Assembly (NCBI GenBank): GCA_013698165.1
Contig: JACCVN010000608.1
Location: forward strand, 1-5,267
Length of the DNA: 5,267 nt
Reading direction: 5' to 3'
From: Parachlamydiaceae bacterium
GTDB taxonomy: Bacteria; Chlamydiota; Chlamydiia; Chlamydiales; Parachlamydiaceae
Shown: one piece after another, positions 1 to 5,054 of the stretch
Position numbering within the stretch: the first letter of the stretch is position 1
Layout of the letters: each line of letters starts with the position of its first letter
Notes under the pieces: model-generated
Told to the model about the DNA's origin: nothing
The model's database searches: none
What the model saw: only the letters and a program-made list of their open reading frames with translations
Position numbers and translations under genes: made by a program

Positions 1-890
1 GGATGCCTCTTAAACTGCGAAAAAGATTAAACGATTTCCGGAATCGAAGGAGCAACGAGGGTTACTTGCATGTAAAAGGATTCTCTATTGATGATGAGAT
101 GATTGGGCCAACTCCAGCTAAATGGGATGCTCCTTGGAGTCACGCCAAAAGTTTTCGCGAAGAAATCTACCAATGCCTCATCAGCTCTTGCCTTGGCGAT
201 ATCTTTGGTTGGCTGACGCAAGAAAATGGTAGATTTATCAGACATATAGTCCCCATCGAAAAAGATAAAAATGAACAGCTTGGAGGGAGTAGCAATGTCA
301 TTCTTCTGTGGCATATTGAAGAGGCCTTCCACCCTTATCGTGCAGATTTGATGTCCATCATGTGCTATAGAAACGAAGAACAGGCTTCAACAAACATTTG
401 TTCACTCCATGACCTCGATATTCCCGAGAAGTATAGACAAGTTCTTTCCGAGCCTCGTTTTATTATTCAACCCGACAAATCTCACACTATTGAAAATAAT
501 ATCAGTTCTCAATGGAACCTAAGTGAGGCACACTTTAGCAAGATACGCTCATTTATCGAAAATCCAATTCCTGTGGCAGCGTTGAAAGGAAAACCTGGAT
601 TTGAGCATCTCTTAGTCGATGAAGCTTTTATGGAAGCTGTCGAAGGAGATTTAGAAGCTAAGGAAGTTCTTGAGTGGTTTTTTGCTCATATGAATGAAAA
701 AAAGACCCAAGTTATCGCTGCACCTGGTGATATCCTACTGATAGATAATAGGATTACAGTCCACGGCAGATCTCCTTACAAACCCAACTATGGCCCAAAG
801 GCAAGATGGCTCAGACGAATTAATATTACTACAGATCTCATCAAATCTCATGAGTGGAAAAATAACGCTTATGGAAGAGTCATCTTCTAA
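1..890 (+). CDS. Fe(II)/2-oxoglutarate-dependent amino-acid hydroxylase, clavaminate synthase / asparagine oxygenase-like (5' partial)
   Basis: This is probably a non-haem iron oxygenase that hydroxylates a free or carrier-bound amino acid, such as Asn or Arg, using O2 and 2-oxoglutarate in the cytosol. Numbering from the ATG at 3, the iron-binding H-x-E is His104 and Glu106, inside LLWHIEEAFHPYRADLM, which closely matches the HTE-x-AFH-xx-R signature of AsnO and VioC. The distal iron ligand is His254 in DILLIDNRITVHGRSPY. Arg272 in RWLRRI lies 18 residues later, as expected for the arginine that binds 2-oxoglutarate. Only 295 residues are visible, against about 330-360 for relatives. The visible N-terminus (NEGYLHVKGFSIDD) already matches the family's GxLLLRGLP-like strand, so the true start is likely upstream of base 1. 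The permease gene begins 5 nt after the stop. The fold is clear; the substrate cannot be assigned from sequence. Confidence 0.82.
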   Translation, partial: MPLKLRKRLNDFRNRRSNEGYLHVKGFSIDDEMIGPTPAKWDAPWSHAKSFREEIYQCLISSCLGDIFGWLTQENGRFIRHIVPIEKDKNEQLGGSSNVILLWHIEEAFHPYRADLMSIMCYRNEEQASTNICSLHDLDIPEKYRQVLSEPRFIIQPDKSHTIENNISSQWNLSEAHFSKIRSFIENPIPVAALKGKPGFEHLLVDEAFMEAVEGDLEAKEVLEWFFAHMNEKKTQVIAAPGDILLIDNRITVHGRSPYKPNYGPKARWLRRINITTDLIKSHEWKNNAYGRVIF

Positions 891-895
891 TTACC

Positions 896-1795
896 ATGAA
901 TACCTCGAGCCATAACAAAGCATTAGCCTATGTAGCTACCGGGATGGTATTGATTGCAATAGGACCTTTTTTTGTTGAATTTTCCGGCCTGGAGGCCATG
1001 GGAAGTAGCTTCTATAGAATGTTAATCGGGGGGATTGCCTTTCTTTTAATCGGAAAGTACCAAAAGGAATCGCTCCCTCCTAAGCGTTTGCTTTGGCTTT
1101 ATGGATCAGCGGCTTTAATGATTACCCTGGACTTGCTTCTCTGTAATCAAAGTATTCTTTTTATTGGGGCAGGTTTATCAACAGTGCTTTCAAATTTAGA
1201 AGTGATTTTTCTTACCCTGATAGGGGGCATTGTATACAAGGAGAAAGTTGGCCAGACACTTCTGACGACCTCAATACTCATTCTAATAGGAATGTTTTTT
1301 CTATTACAACCGTATTTACATGACATGCATCCGCACTTTGTATTGGGTGTCACATATGCCATATTCGCTTCATTTGTTTTTAGCATTTATTTGTTAATTT
1401 TAAAATCCATTAGTAGAAAAAGCCCTGAAATTTCGTCTGTTGCGAACTTAGGAGTCATCTGCATATTTGGAGCAGCAATTTTGGGTGCATTAATGGCATG
1501 CCTTCCGGGAGCGACTTTTGCGTTACCAGCTAGTAAATTCGGTATAATGAGTATCGTAATGTATAGCTTGATAAGTCAGGTATTTGGATGGTGGCTAATA
1601 TCACAAGGCATTAGGAACCTCAATTTATCGACGTCAGGAGTTCTTTTCCTATTACAGCCAGCCCTTACATTTCTTGGCGACTGCCTATATCTAGGCAGAA
1701 ATACAGGAATATTTCAGATCGTGGGATGCTTGGTCCTTTTAGCGACGATTTACAAAACAATTAAAGAAGAAGAGAGGAGAAAAGCAACAGCATGA
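896..1795 (+). CDS. EamA/DMT-family permease (probable amino acid or metabolite exporter)
   Basis: This is an inner-membrane transporter of the drug/metabolite superfamily with two EamA repeats. The 299 residues hold about ten hydrophobic helices, roughly at 9-29, 37-53, 68-88, 92-112, 122-140, 147-169, 182-203, 214-235, 244-262 and 270-288, followed by a charged tail (KTIKEEERRK). Family hallmarks close each half: GLSTVLSNLEVIF with a following YKEKVGQ in repeat one, and SGVLFLLQPALTFLGD in repeat two. Known relatives such as RhtA, YdcZ-type and RarD-type proteins mostly export amino acids or small metabolites. The gene starts 5 nt after the hydroxylase stop and shares ATGA with the next gene. 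Its likely cargo is therefore the hydroxylase product or a derivative, which is inference. The ribosome binding site is weak: GGAAGA at 873-878 sits 17 nt from the ATG, so translation may be coupled to the upstream gene. Confidence 0.9.
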   Translation: MNTSSHNKALAYVATGMVLIAIGPFFVEFSGLEAMGSSFYRMLIGGIAFLLIGKYQKESLPPKRLLWLYGSAALMITLDLLLCNQSILFIGAGLSTVLSNLEVIFLTLIGGIVYKEKVGQTLLTTSILILIGMFFLLQPYLHDMHPHFVLGVTYAIFASFVFSIYLLILKSISRKSPEISSVANLGVICIFGAAILGALMACLPGATFALPASKFGIMSIVMYSLISQVFGWWLISQGIRNLNLSTSGVLFLLQPALTFLGDCLYLGRNTGIFQIVGCLVLLATIYKTIKEEERRKATA

Positions 1796-2145
1796 ATAAA
1801 GAAATTGAAGCTGAGACATTAGAAGTTGTTAATAGACAACTAGATGCTTACAACAAACGAGATTATGAATCCTTCGCTTCCTGTTATTGTAGTGACATAA
1901 TTTCATTTGACCTAAATACATCGGAACAAATTTTGGAAATGAGCGGGTCCAATTTTTTTAAGCACTACTCTAACAAACTCCAAGAAAATCCAAAAATCCA
2001 TTGCAAGGTTATAGAACGTATTACCTGTGGAAATTTGGTGATCGACAAAGAGCTCATCTCTAACTTTCAAGGTGCCAATCATGATGAAGTCGTAATTTAT
2101 CAGGTTGAAGAACAGCTAATTTCAAAAATGTGGTTTAAAAGATAG
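1792..2145 (+). CDS. NTF2-like fold protein (SnoaL/DUF4440-type)
   Basis: This is a 117-residue single-domain protein of the nuclear transport factor 2 superfamily, a cone-shaped fold that includes SnoaL cyclases, ketosteroid isomerases and many uncharacterised small enzymes. The N-terminal helix with VVNRQLDAYNKRDYESFASCY (residues 12-32) is the typical opening of this group. A strand pair around residues 69-92 (IHCKVIERITCGNLVIDKE) and a last strand ending VEEQLISKMWF (residues 105-115) match the usual VYEVxxGKIxRxWF close. The start codon overlaps the permease stop as ATGA, and AGGAG at 1775-1779 lies 12 nt before it, so coupled translation is likely. In metabolite clusters such proteins can act as dehydratases, isomerases or binding proteins. 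No catalytic residue set is identifiable here, so the reaction is unknown. Confidence 0.8.
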   Translation: MNKEIEAETLEVVNRQLDAYNKRDYESFASCYCSDIISFDLNTSEQILEMSGSNFFKHYSNKLQENPKIHCKVIERITCGNLVIDKELISNFQGANHDEVVIYQVEEQLISKMWFKR

Positions 2146-2157
2146 GTAAACATGTGA
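2144..2157 (+). promoter_or_regulatory. Translation start region of the PPDK-like gene: GTG start overlapping an ATG-TGA start-stop
   Basis: A weak AGG (2144-2146) lies 7 nt before the GTG at 2154-2156. An ATG at 2152-2154 overlaps that GTG by one base and is followed at once by TGA. The reading frame of the downstream gene is closed by TAA at 2136-2138, so GTG 2154 is the only standard start for it upstream of the conserved region. The start-stop pair could keep ribosomes on site for re-initiation or lower expression; this is inference. Confidence 0.4.
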
Positions 2158-3803
2158 GAGTTCTATTAATAATTGCTAGCTTATTATGTTTCGATTGTGG
2201 ATTTGCTGAACAATCCTATGAAAAAGTCTCCTCCAATCTAACAGTGCTATTCAACAAAGTCGAAAACCATGAGATTTCTATCGCTGATGCAATTCTTGCA
2301 ATTGACGAAAACGATATCGACCTTTTGTTAAAACCTTCGGTAATTAATCCCGAAAATTCTAAAATTATTGCAGAAGGTAGGATTGCCTGTACAGGTGCAG
2401 TTCAAGGGGTGCTCTGTTTCGATTTATCTGATTTAGAAAAATACAAAGCAGAAGGGAAGCTTGTCATTTGGGTAACGGACAACATCACTAACGATGATTT
2501 ATGCCATTTGCATAGTTTCGATGGCATTTTCGCTATCAATGAAGATCCCAGCTCACATGCAATAATCGTCACACGAGTTTACAACATTCCATGCCTTACG
2601 ATTCCTCCAAATGTTTTCAGAAAGGGAAACTGTTTAATCACCCCCTCTGGCACATACAAACATGGTGATGAAGTTACTCTAGACGGGTTTAATGGACGGC
2701 TTCTTTCTGGAAAAGTTCCGTTACATCATAACATTGACAATGCTTTTTTGAATAAAATTTTAGCCTGGTCTGAAGAGTATGCCCATCTCGCAGTTCATGT
2801 TAATGCAGATAATGCCAAAGAGGCTCACGAATCGCTTGAATTTGGTGCTAAAGGTGCCGATCCAAGGACGGAACATATGTTTTTCCAACCCGATCGCCTG
2901 CATCTGTTTAGAAAAGTCATCCTATGTAAGGATGTAGACGAATCCATTCTAAATGAATTAAAAGAACTGCAAAGAGCCGACTTTATAGACTTATTTCAAA
3001 CGATGAAGTCTCTCCCTGTGAAGATTCGCTTACTTGACCCTCCTCTACACGAGTTTCTTCCTCAGCAAGAAGAAAATCTTATCAAGCTTGCAAAAGATTT
3101 CGACATTCCACTGGATCAATTGAAAAATCATGTTCAAGACCTTCAGGAGACCAATCCTATGATGGGGCACAGAGGAGTACGCTTATTACTAACACGTCCT
3201 TCGATTTTGAAAATGCAGGTAAGAGCCATCTTTGAAGCATCTCTACATCCTTCGCTAACTGGGGAATCGGTCGTTCCTCATATCATCATACCTATGATCA
3301 TTAGTTCTGAAGAAGTGGTTAGGGTAAAGCGTCTAATAGCGGATGTCTACAATGAGATTTCGCATACTGAAGGAAAAACCTTTACTTACAAGTTAGGTAT
3401 TATGATGGAGACACCTAGGGCCTGCCTGCTAGCCGGCGAAATTGCACCCTATGTTGATTTTATTTCATTCGGAACGAACGATCTTACGGGCCAAACGCTT
3501 GCACTTGCGAGAGGAGATGTTTATGACAAGTTTCTAAAAACATATCTTGAGCTAGGCCTGCTAAAAGCTGATCCCTTTTCTAGAATCGATCCAGCCGTCA
3601 AGGAGCTGATGCGGATTTGCGTAACCCAAATGCGATCCAAGAATAGCCAAGTGGTCATCGGAATTTGTGGAGAGCATGCCAGCCAGAAGGAAGGTGTTTT
3701 TACTTGTCATCAATTAGGATTAGATACCGTCTCTTGCGCAGCTTTCAGGGTACCAGCGGTAAAGCTTTTTGCAGCGCAAGCAGCGATTTTACATCCTCGT
3801 TAA
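2154..3803 (+). CDS. Truncated pyruvate phosphate dikinase-like protein: signal peptide, phosphohistidine domain and PEP/pyruvate-binding domain, no ATP-grasp domain
   Basis: PPDK interconverts PEP and pyruvate through a phosphohistidine that swivels between an ATP-grasp half and a PEP half. This 549-residue protein holds only the second part; full enzymes are about 870-900. Residues 25-60 match the linker after ATP-grasp. Residues 70-185 form the swivelling domain with His135 in DPSSHAIIVTR. Residues 200-549 form the TIM barrel. Conserved motifs are RTEHMFF (Arg238), IRLLDPPLHEFLP (Arg292), ETNPMMGHRG, METPRA (Glu419), FGTNDLT (Asn442, Asp443) and GICGEH (Cys505), so the known PEP-site residues survive. 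The RLLDPPLHEF motif separates it from PTS enzyme I. Residues 1-18 (Arg2, hydrophobic 3-13, GFA then Glu) look like a Sec signal peptide, which is odd for a cytosolic family. The His-loop GGMT of normal PPDK is replaced by EDPS. The only plausible start is GTG, 8 nt after the preceding stop. It is the last gene of the operon. Confidence 0.88.
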   Translation: MRVLLIIASLLCFDCGFAEQSYEKVSSNLTVLFNKVENHEISIADAILAIDENDIDLLLKPSVINPENSKIIAEGRIACTGAVQGVLCFDLSDLEKYKAEGKLVIWVTDNITNDDLCHLHSFDGIFAINEDPSSHAIIVTRVYNIPCLTIPPNVFRKGNCLITPSGTYKHGDEVTLDGFNGRLLSGKVPLHHNIDNAFLNKILAWSEEYAHLAVHVNADNAKEAHESLEFGAKGADPRTEHMFFQPDRLHLFRKVILCKDVDESILNELKELQRADFIDLFQTMKSLPVKIRLLDPPLHEFLPQQEENLIKLAKDFDIPLDQLKNHVQDLQETNPMMGHRGVRLLLTRPSILKMQVRAIFEASLHPSLTGESVVPHIIIPMIISSEEVVRVKRLIADVYNEISHTEGKTFTYKLGIMMETPRACLLAGEIAPYVDFISFGTNDLTGQTLALARGDVYDKFLKTYLELGLLKADPFSRIDPAVKELMRICVTQMRSKNSQVVIGICGEHASQKEGVFTCHQLGLDTVSCAAFRVPAVKLFAAQAAILHPR

Positions 3804-3878
3804 TCATAGCGTTGAAAATTATTAAGAGGCCATTCAAAAGTTCGAAGTGTACATTCTGTAACGGGATATACAAAATAT

Positions 3879-3914
3879 GGCAGTTACAACGAGAGTTGTA
3901 ACTGCCTTTTTTTT
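3879..3914 (+). terminator. Rho-independent terminator of the four-gene operon
   Basis: There is a perfect 12-bp inverted repeat: GGCAGTTACAAC at 3879-3890 pairs with GTTGTAACTGCC at 3895-3906. The arms close on a GAGA tetraloop of GNRA type, and eight T residues follow directly at 3907-3914. It lies 75 nt after the PPDK-like stop codon, so it ends the operon on the plus strand. Confidence 0.95.
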
Positions 3915-3944
3915 GGAACTTCATAAAAAAAATGGAAACAACTC

Positions 3945-3981
3945 TAGTGCAAACCTAATCCTCTATTTTCTATTAGCACTA
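3945..3981 (+). other. Imperfect inverted repeat upstream of the unknown ORF pair
   Basis: TAGTG (3945-3949) pairs with CACTA (3977-3981), and CTAAT (3955-3959) pairs with ATTAG (3972-3976), leaving a 5-nt bulge and a 12-nt loop. An alternative partner for the same left arm exists: AGTGCAA (3946-3952) can pair with TTGCACT (3996-4002). The two pairings exclude each other. There is no T run, so this is not an intrinsic terminator. It may be an operator or a leader RNA element, or it may be chance in AT-rich DNA. The rest of 3804-4101, apart from the terminator, the leader and the tiny ORF listed separately, shows no gene that I can support. Confidence 0.3.
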
Positions 3982-4004
3982 AATCGGCTAAATAGTTGCA
4001 CTTA

Positions 4005-4100
4005 CTTCATATTTAAAGGGCAAAGCTATGAAAAATCTATTCTTTAAATTTGAGTTTTGTTAAAAATTGTACATCACGCTTTTTAAAAAGGAGAATATTA
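4005..4100 (+). repeat. Leader repeat copy 1, upstream of the unknown ORF pair
   Basis: This is the first copy of a leader sequence. The strongest part, 4005-4056, shares CTTCAT, GCAAAG, an exact 17-nt core at 4032-4048 and TTTGAGTT with the second copy at 4837-4887, in the same order with small gaps. Weaker similarity runs on to the purine-rich AAAAAGGAGA ribosome binding site at 4085-4094, which lies a normal 8 nt from the ATG at 4102. The copies flank the two ORFs. This suggests a duplicated gene unit with its 5' region, or conserved regulatory DNA. Confidence 0.6.
4028..4063 (+). CDS. Possible 11-residue leader peptide rich in phenylalanine
   Basis: An ATG follows AAAGGG (4015-4020) at ribosome-binding spacing. 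It encodes MKNLFFKFEFC and then TAA, with four Phe in eleven residues. This recalls Phe-rich attenuator leaders such as PheL. There is no terminator/antiterminator pair between it and the ATG at 4102, and the downstream ORFs are not Phe-biosynthetic. In the second copy of the repeat, a missing A and an ATG-to-CTG change destroy the frame. It is a weak call, since Phe codons (TTT) are expected in AT-rich DNA. Confidence 0.18.
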   Translation: MKNLFFKFEFC

Positions 4101-4101
4101 G

Positions 4102-4347
4102 ATGAATCCTTATGTTCGGGGAAGTCGCGAAAATTTTTATTACCAATTTATTTTTCATGCGTATGATGCACCGGTTATGTTATCGTACGGTTCAATCAAA
4201 TATACTGATTTTTCTGCTATTAAAAAAGGCTTTGAAGAAGATACTGCACACGTCGCTAAAGTTTTTGATCGTCCCTATGAATCTTTAGGATTCGTTGAAA
4301 TTCATAACCATACTTTTACTAAAATCAAATGCAATAATCAAACATAG
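4102..4347 (+). CDS. Hypothetical protein, possibly the N-terminal part of a frameshifted gene
   Basis: I do not recognise this 81-residue protein. It is soluble-looking, with no signal peptide or membrane segment. It is rich in aromatic residues near the N-terminus (FYYQFIFHAY, residues 12-21) and ends in a His-containing stretch (EIHNHTFTKIK, residues 67-77). Translation initiation is well supported: AGGAG at 4089-4093 lies 8 nt before the ATG. It ends in TAG at 4345-4347, only 8 nt before the next ORF. The -1 frame is already open from 4338, so one added or lost base near the end would fuse the two into a protein of about 240 residues. It may therefore be an intact small gene, the first half of a recently broken gene, or the first gene of a coupled pair. 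No function is proposed. Confidence 0.55.
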   Translation: MNPYVRGSRENFYYQFIFHAYDAPVMLSYGSIKYTDFSAIKKGFEEDTAHVAKVFDRPYESLGFVEIHNHTFTKIKCNNQT

Positions 4348-4355
4348 ATCCCGGA

Positions 4356-4826
4356 ATGGCAGCTCTATTTGCAGCCATATTCAAGGAAAGTTCATATTCC
4401 CCAAAACTGAAAATGGATTCTCATTCACTTCCTGTTTTTGGGTTTAGTAACCCTCATAATCTTTATCCAAAATATATCAAGAAAAGCATCAATTTTATGA
4501 ATGATTGCAATATTATGGAGCCCAACAAAGACCTAGTCTATGTGTTGGAGAATCCGAATAATCAATCCGGTGAAGATCTTTTAGCATTACTTAAGTATTG
4601 TAAAGATGGTAGCGAAAAAGGTTTTCCTTTGAATGAGGAGGGAGACAGATACTATAACCCCTTGAATCACTCCAAACATCTTTTAAAAATATACAAGAGA
4701 TTTGAAGGGGATCCTGAAATGTTTGAAATGGGTTTGGAGAGAGATTATCTTCTTATTACATACACAGTTTCTCAAAAGATAATTAAAGAAGCAGGGGAAA
4801 CTTCGAAAAAAATGAAAATAACTTAG
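4356..4826 (+). CDS. Hypothetical protein, possibly the C-terminal part of a frameshifted gene
   Basis: I do not recognise this 156-residue protein. It starts hydrophobic (MAALFAAIFKES), but the stretch is too short for a clear signal peptide. The middle is polar and Asn/Pro-rich (ENPNNQSGEDLLALLKYCKDG, about residues 65-85). The C-terminus is helical and Lys-rich (IIKEAGETSKKMK). No ribosome binding site precedes the ATG at 4356; the upstream bases are GATCCCGGA. The open frame runs back to 4338 and overlaps the last codons of the previous ORF. This suggests the segment is read as a continuation through a -1 frame change, or is translated by coupling. If so, the hydrophobic start is an internal segment of a larger protein. 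A degenerate copy of the upstream leader begins about 10 nt after its stop. The function is unknown. Confidence 0.55.
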   Translation: MAALFAAIFKESSYSPKLKMDSHSLPVFGFSNPHNLYPKYIKKSINFMNDCNIMEPNKDLVYVLENPNNQSGEDLLALLKYCKDGSEKGFPLNEEGDRYYNPLNHSKHLLKIYKRFEGDPEMFEMGLERDYLLITYTVSQKIIKEAGETSKKMKIT

Positions 4827-4836
4827 TATTCGACCC

Positions 4837-4930
4837 CTTCATTTTTAGAGCAAAGTGCTGAAAATCTATTCTTTAAAATTTTGAGTTATATTTACATATG
4901 CGCGTCCTAAACTTGAAAAGGAAAAACATA
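4837..4930 (+). repeat. Leader repeat copy 2 (degenerate), downstream of the unknown ORF pair
   Basis: This repeats the 4005-4100 leader. The best part is 4837-4887, with an exact 17-nt core at 4861-4877. Weaker similarity continues to an RBS-like GAAAAGGAAAAA at 4915-4926. Beyond it, TAGCTGAAT at 4939-4947 resembles TAGATGAAT at the start of the first ORF (4099-4107), with CTG where the ATG was. No good ORF follows. It looks like the 5' end of a decayed second copy; the extension beyond 4887 is tentative. Confidence 0.5.
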
Positions 4931-4941
4931 CTCGATATAGC
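4913..4941 (+). promoter_or_regulatory. Possible sigma-70-like promoter
   Basis: TTGAAA (4913-4918) and TATAGC (4936-4941) are separated by 17 nt and match the consensus hexamers at 5 of 6 and 4 of 6 positions. Transcription would run through the hairpins and antisense to the 3' end of the peptidase gene. Such matches are common in AT-rich DNA. Confidence 0.2.
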
Positions 4942-4972
4942 TGAATATGAGAAATTTGGGCTCCGCCAAAGC

Positions 4973-5003
4973 ATCGGGGGTGAGAATGAGCTCACTCCCC
5001 GAT
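4973..5003. terminator. GC-rich stem-loop between convergent genes, possible terminator
   Basis: ATCGGGG-GTGAG (4973-4984) pairs with CTCAC-T-CCCCGAT (4991-5003). This gives a 12-bp stem with one bulged T and a 6-nt loop, by far the strongest stem in this part of the window. It lies between the plus-strand unknown ORFs and the minus-strand peptidase, 51 nt past the peptidase stop. Neither side has a clear T run, so it could be a weak bidirectional terminator, an mRNA 3' stabiliser, or an interspersed palindromic element. Confidence 0.4.
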
Positions 5004-5009
5004 TGCCTG

Positions 5010-5050
5010 CCAAAAGCCTTTAGCTTTGTGGACAAGGCTAGCTCTTAGCC
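5010..5050 (-). other. Two small hairpins in the 3' region of the peptidase gene
   Basis: GGCTA (5036-5040) pairs perfectly with TAGCC (5046-5050), and CCAAAAGC (5010-5017) pairs with GCTTTGTGG (5023-5031) apart from one bulged G. Both have 5-nt loops. Read on the minus strand they follow the peptidase stop in order, and the second has TTTT in its descending arm. With the stem at 4973-5003 they make three hairpins in a row, a possible composite termination or RNA-stability region. Confidence 0.3.
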
Positions 5051-5054
5051 GGGA

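Noticed and set aside
27..332. Minus-strand open frame of 101 codons
   Set aside because: It lies wholly inside the hydroxylase, opposite its conserved iron-binding region, and has no recognisable motif or context of its own.
1147..1386. Minus-strand open frame of 79 codons
   Set aside because: It is a shadow of the permease gene; its Cys and Arg content comes from the antisense of hydrophobic codons.
2154..2210. Lipoprotein signal in the PPDK-like protein
   Set aside because: Cys12 and Cys15 are preceded by SLL and CFD, neither of which fits a lipobox; a GFA cleavage by signal peptidase I fits better.
2154..3803. PTS enzyme I (ptsI) as the identity of the PEP-domain protein
   Set aside because: The motifs RLLDPPLHEFLP, RTEHMFF and FRVPAVKLFAAQAA are those of PPDK. 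Enzyme I has RTLDxGxDK and an N-terminal HPr-binding domain that is absent here.
3665..3901. Plus-strand open frame overlapping the end of the PPDK-like gene
   Set aside because: It is out of frame with well-conserved PPDK sequence, runs into the terminator stem and has no ribosome binding site.
4045..4085. Sigma-70 promoter in leader repeat copy 1 (TTGAGT or TTGTTA as -35)
   Set aside because: No acceptable -10 box lies at 16-18 nt from either hexamer.
3804..4101. tRNA, small stable RNA, riboswitch or CRISPR in the gene-free stretch
   Set aside because: There is no cloverleaf, no regularly spaced repeats and no recognisable aptamer core; only the terminator, the imperfect inverted repeat and the leader repeat can be supported.
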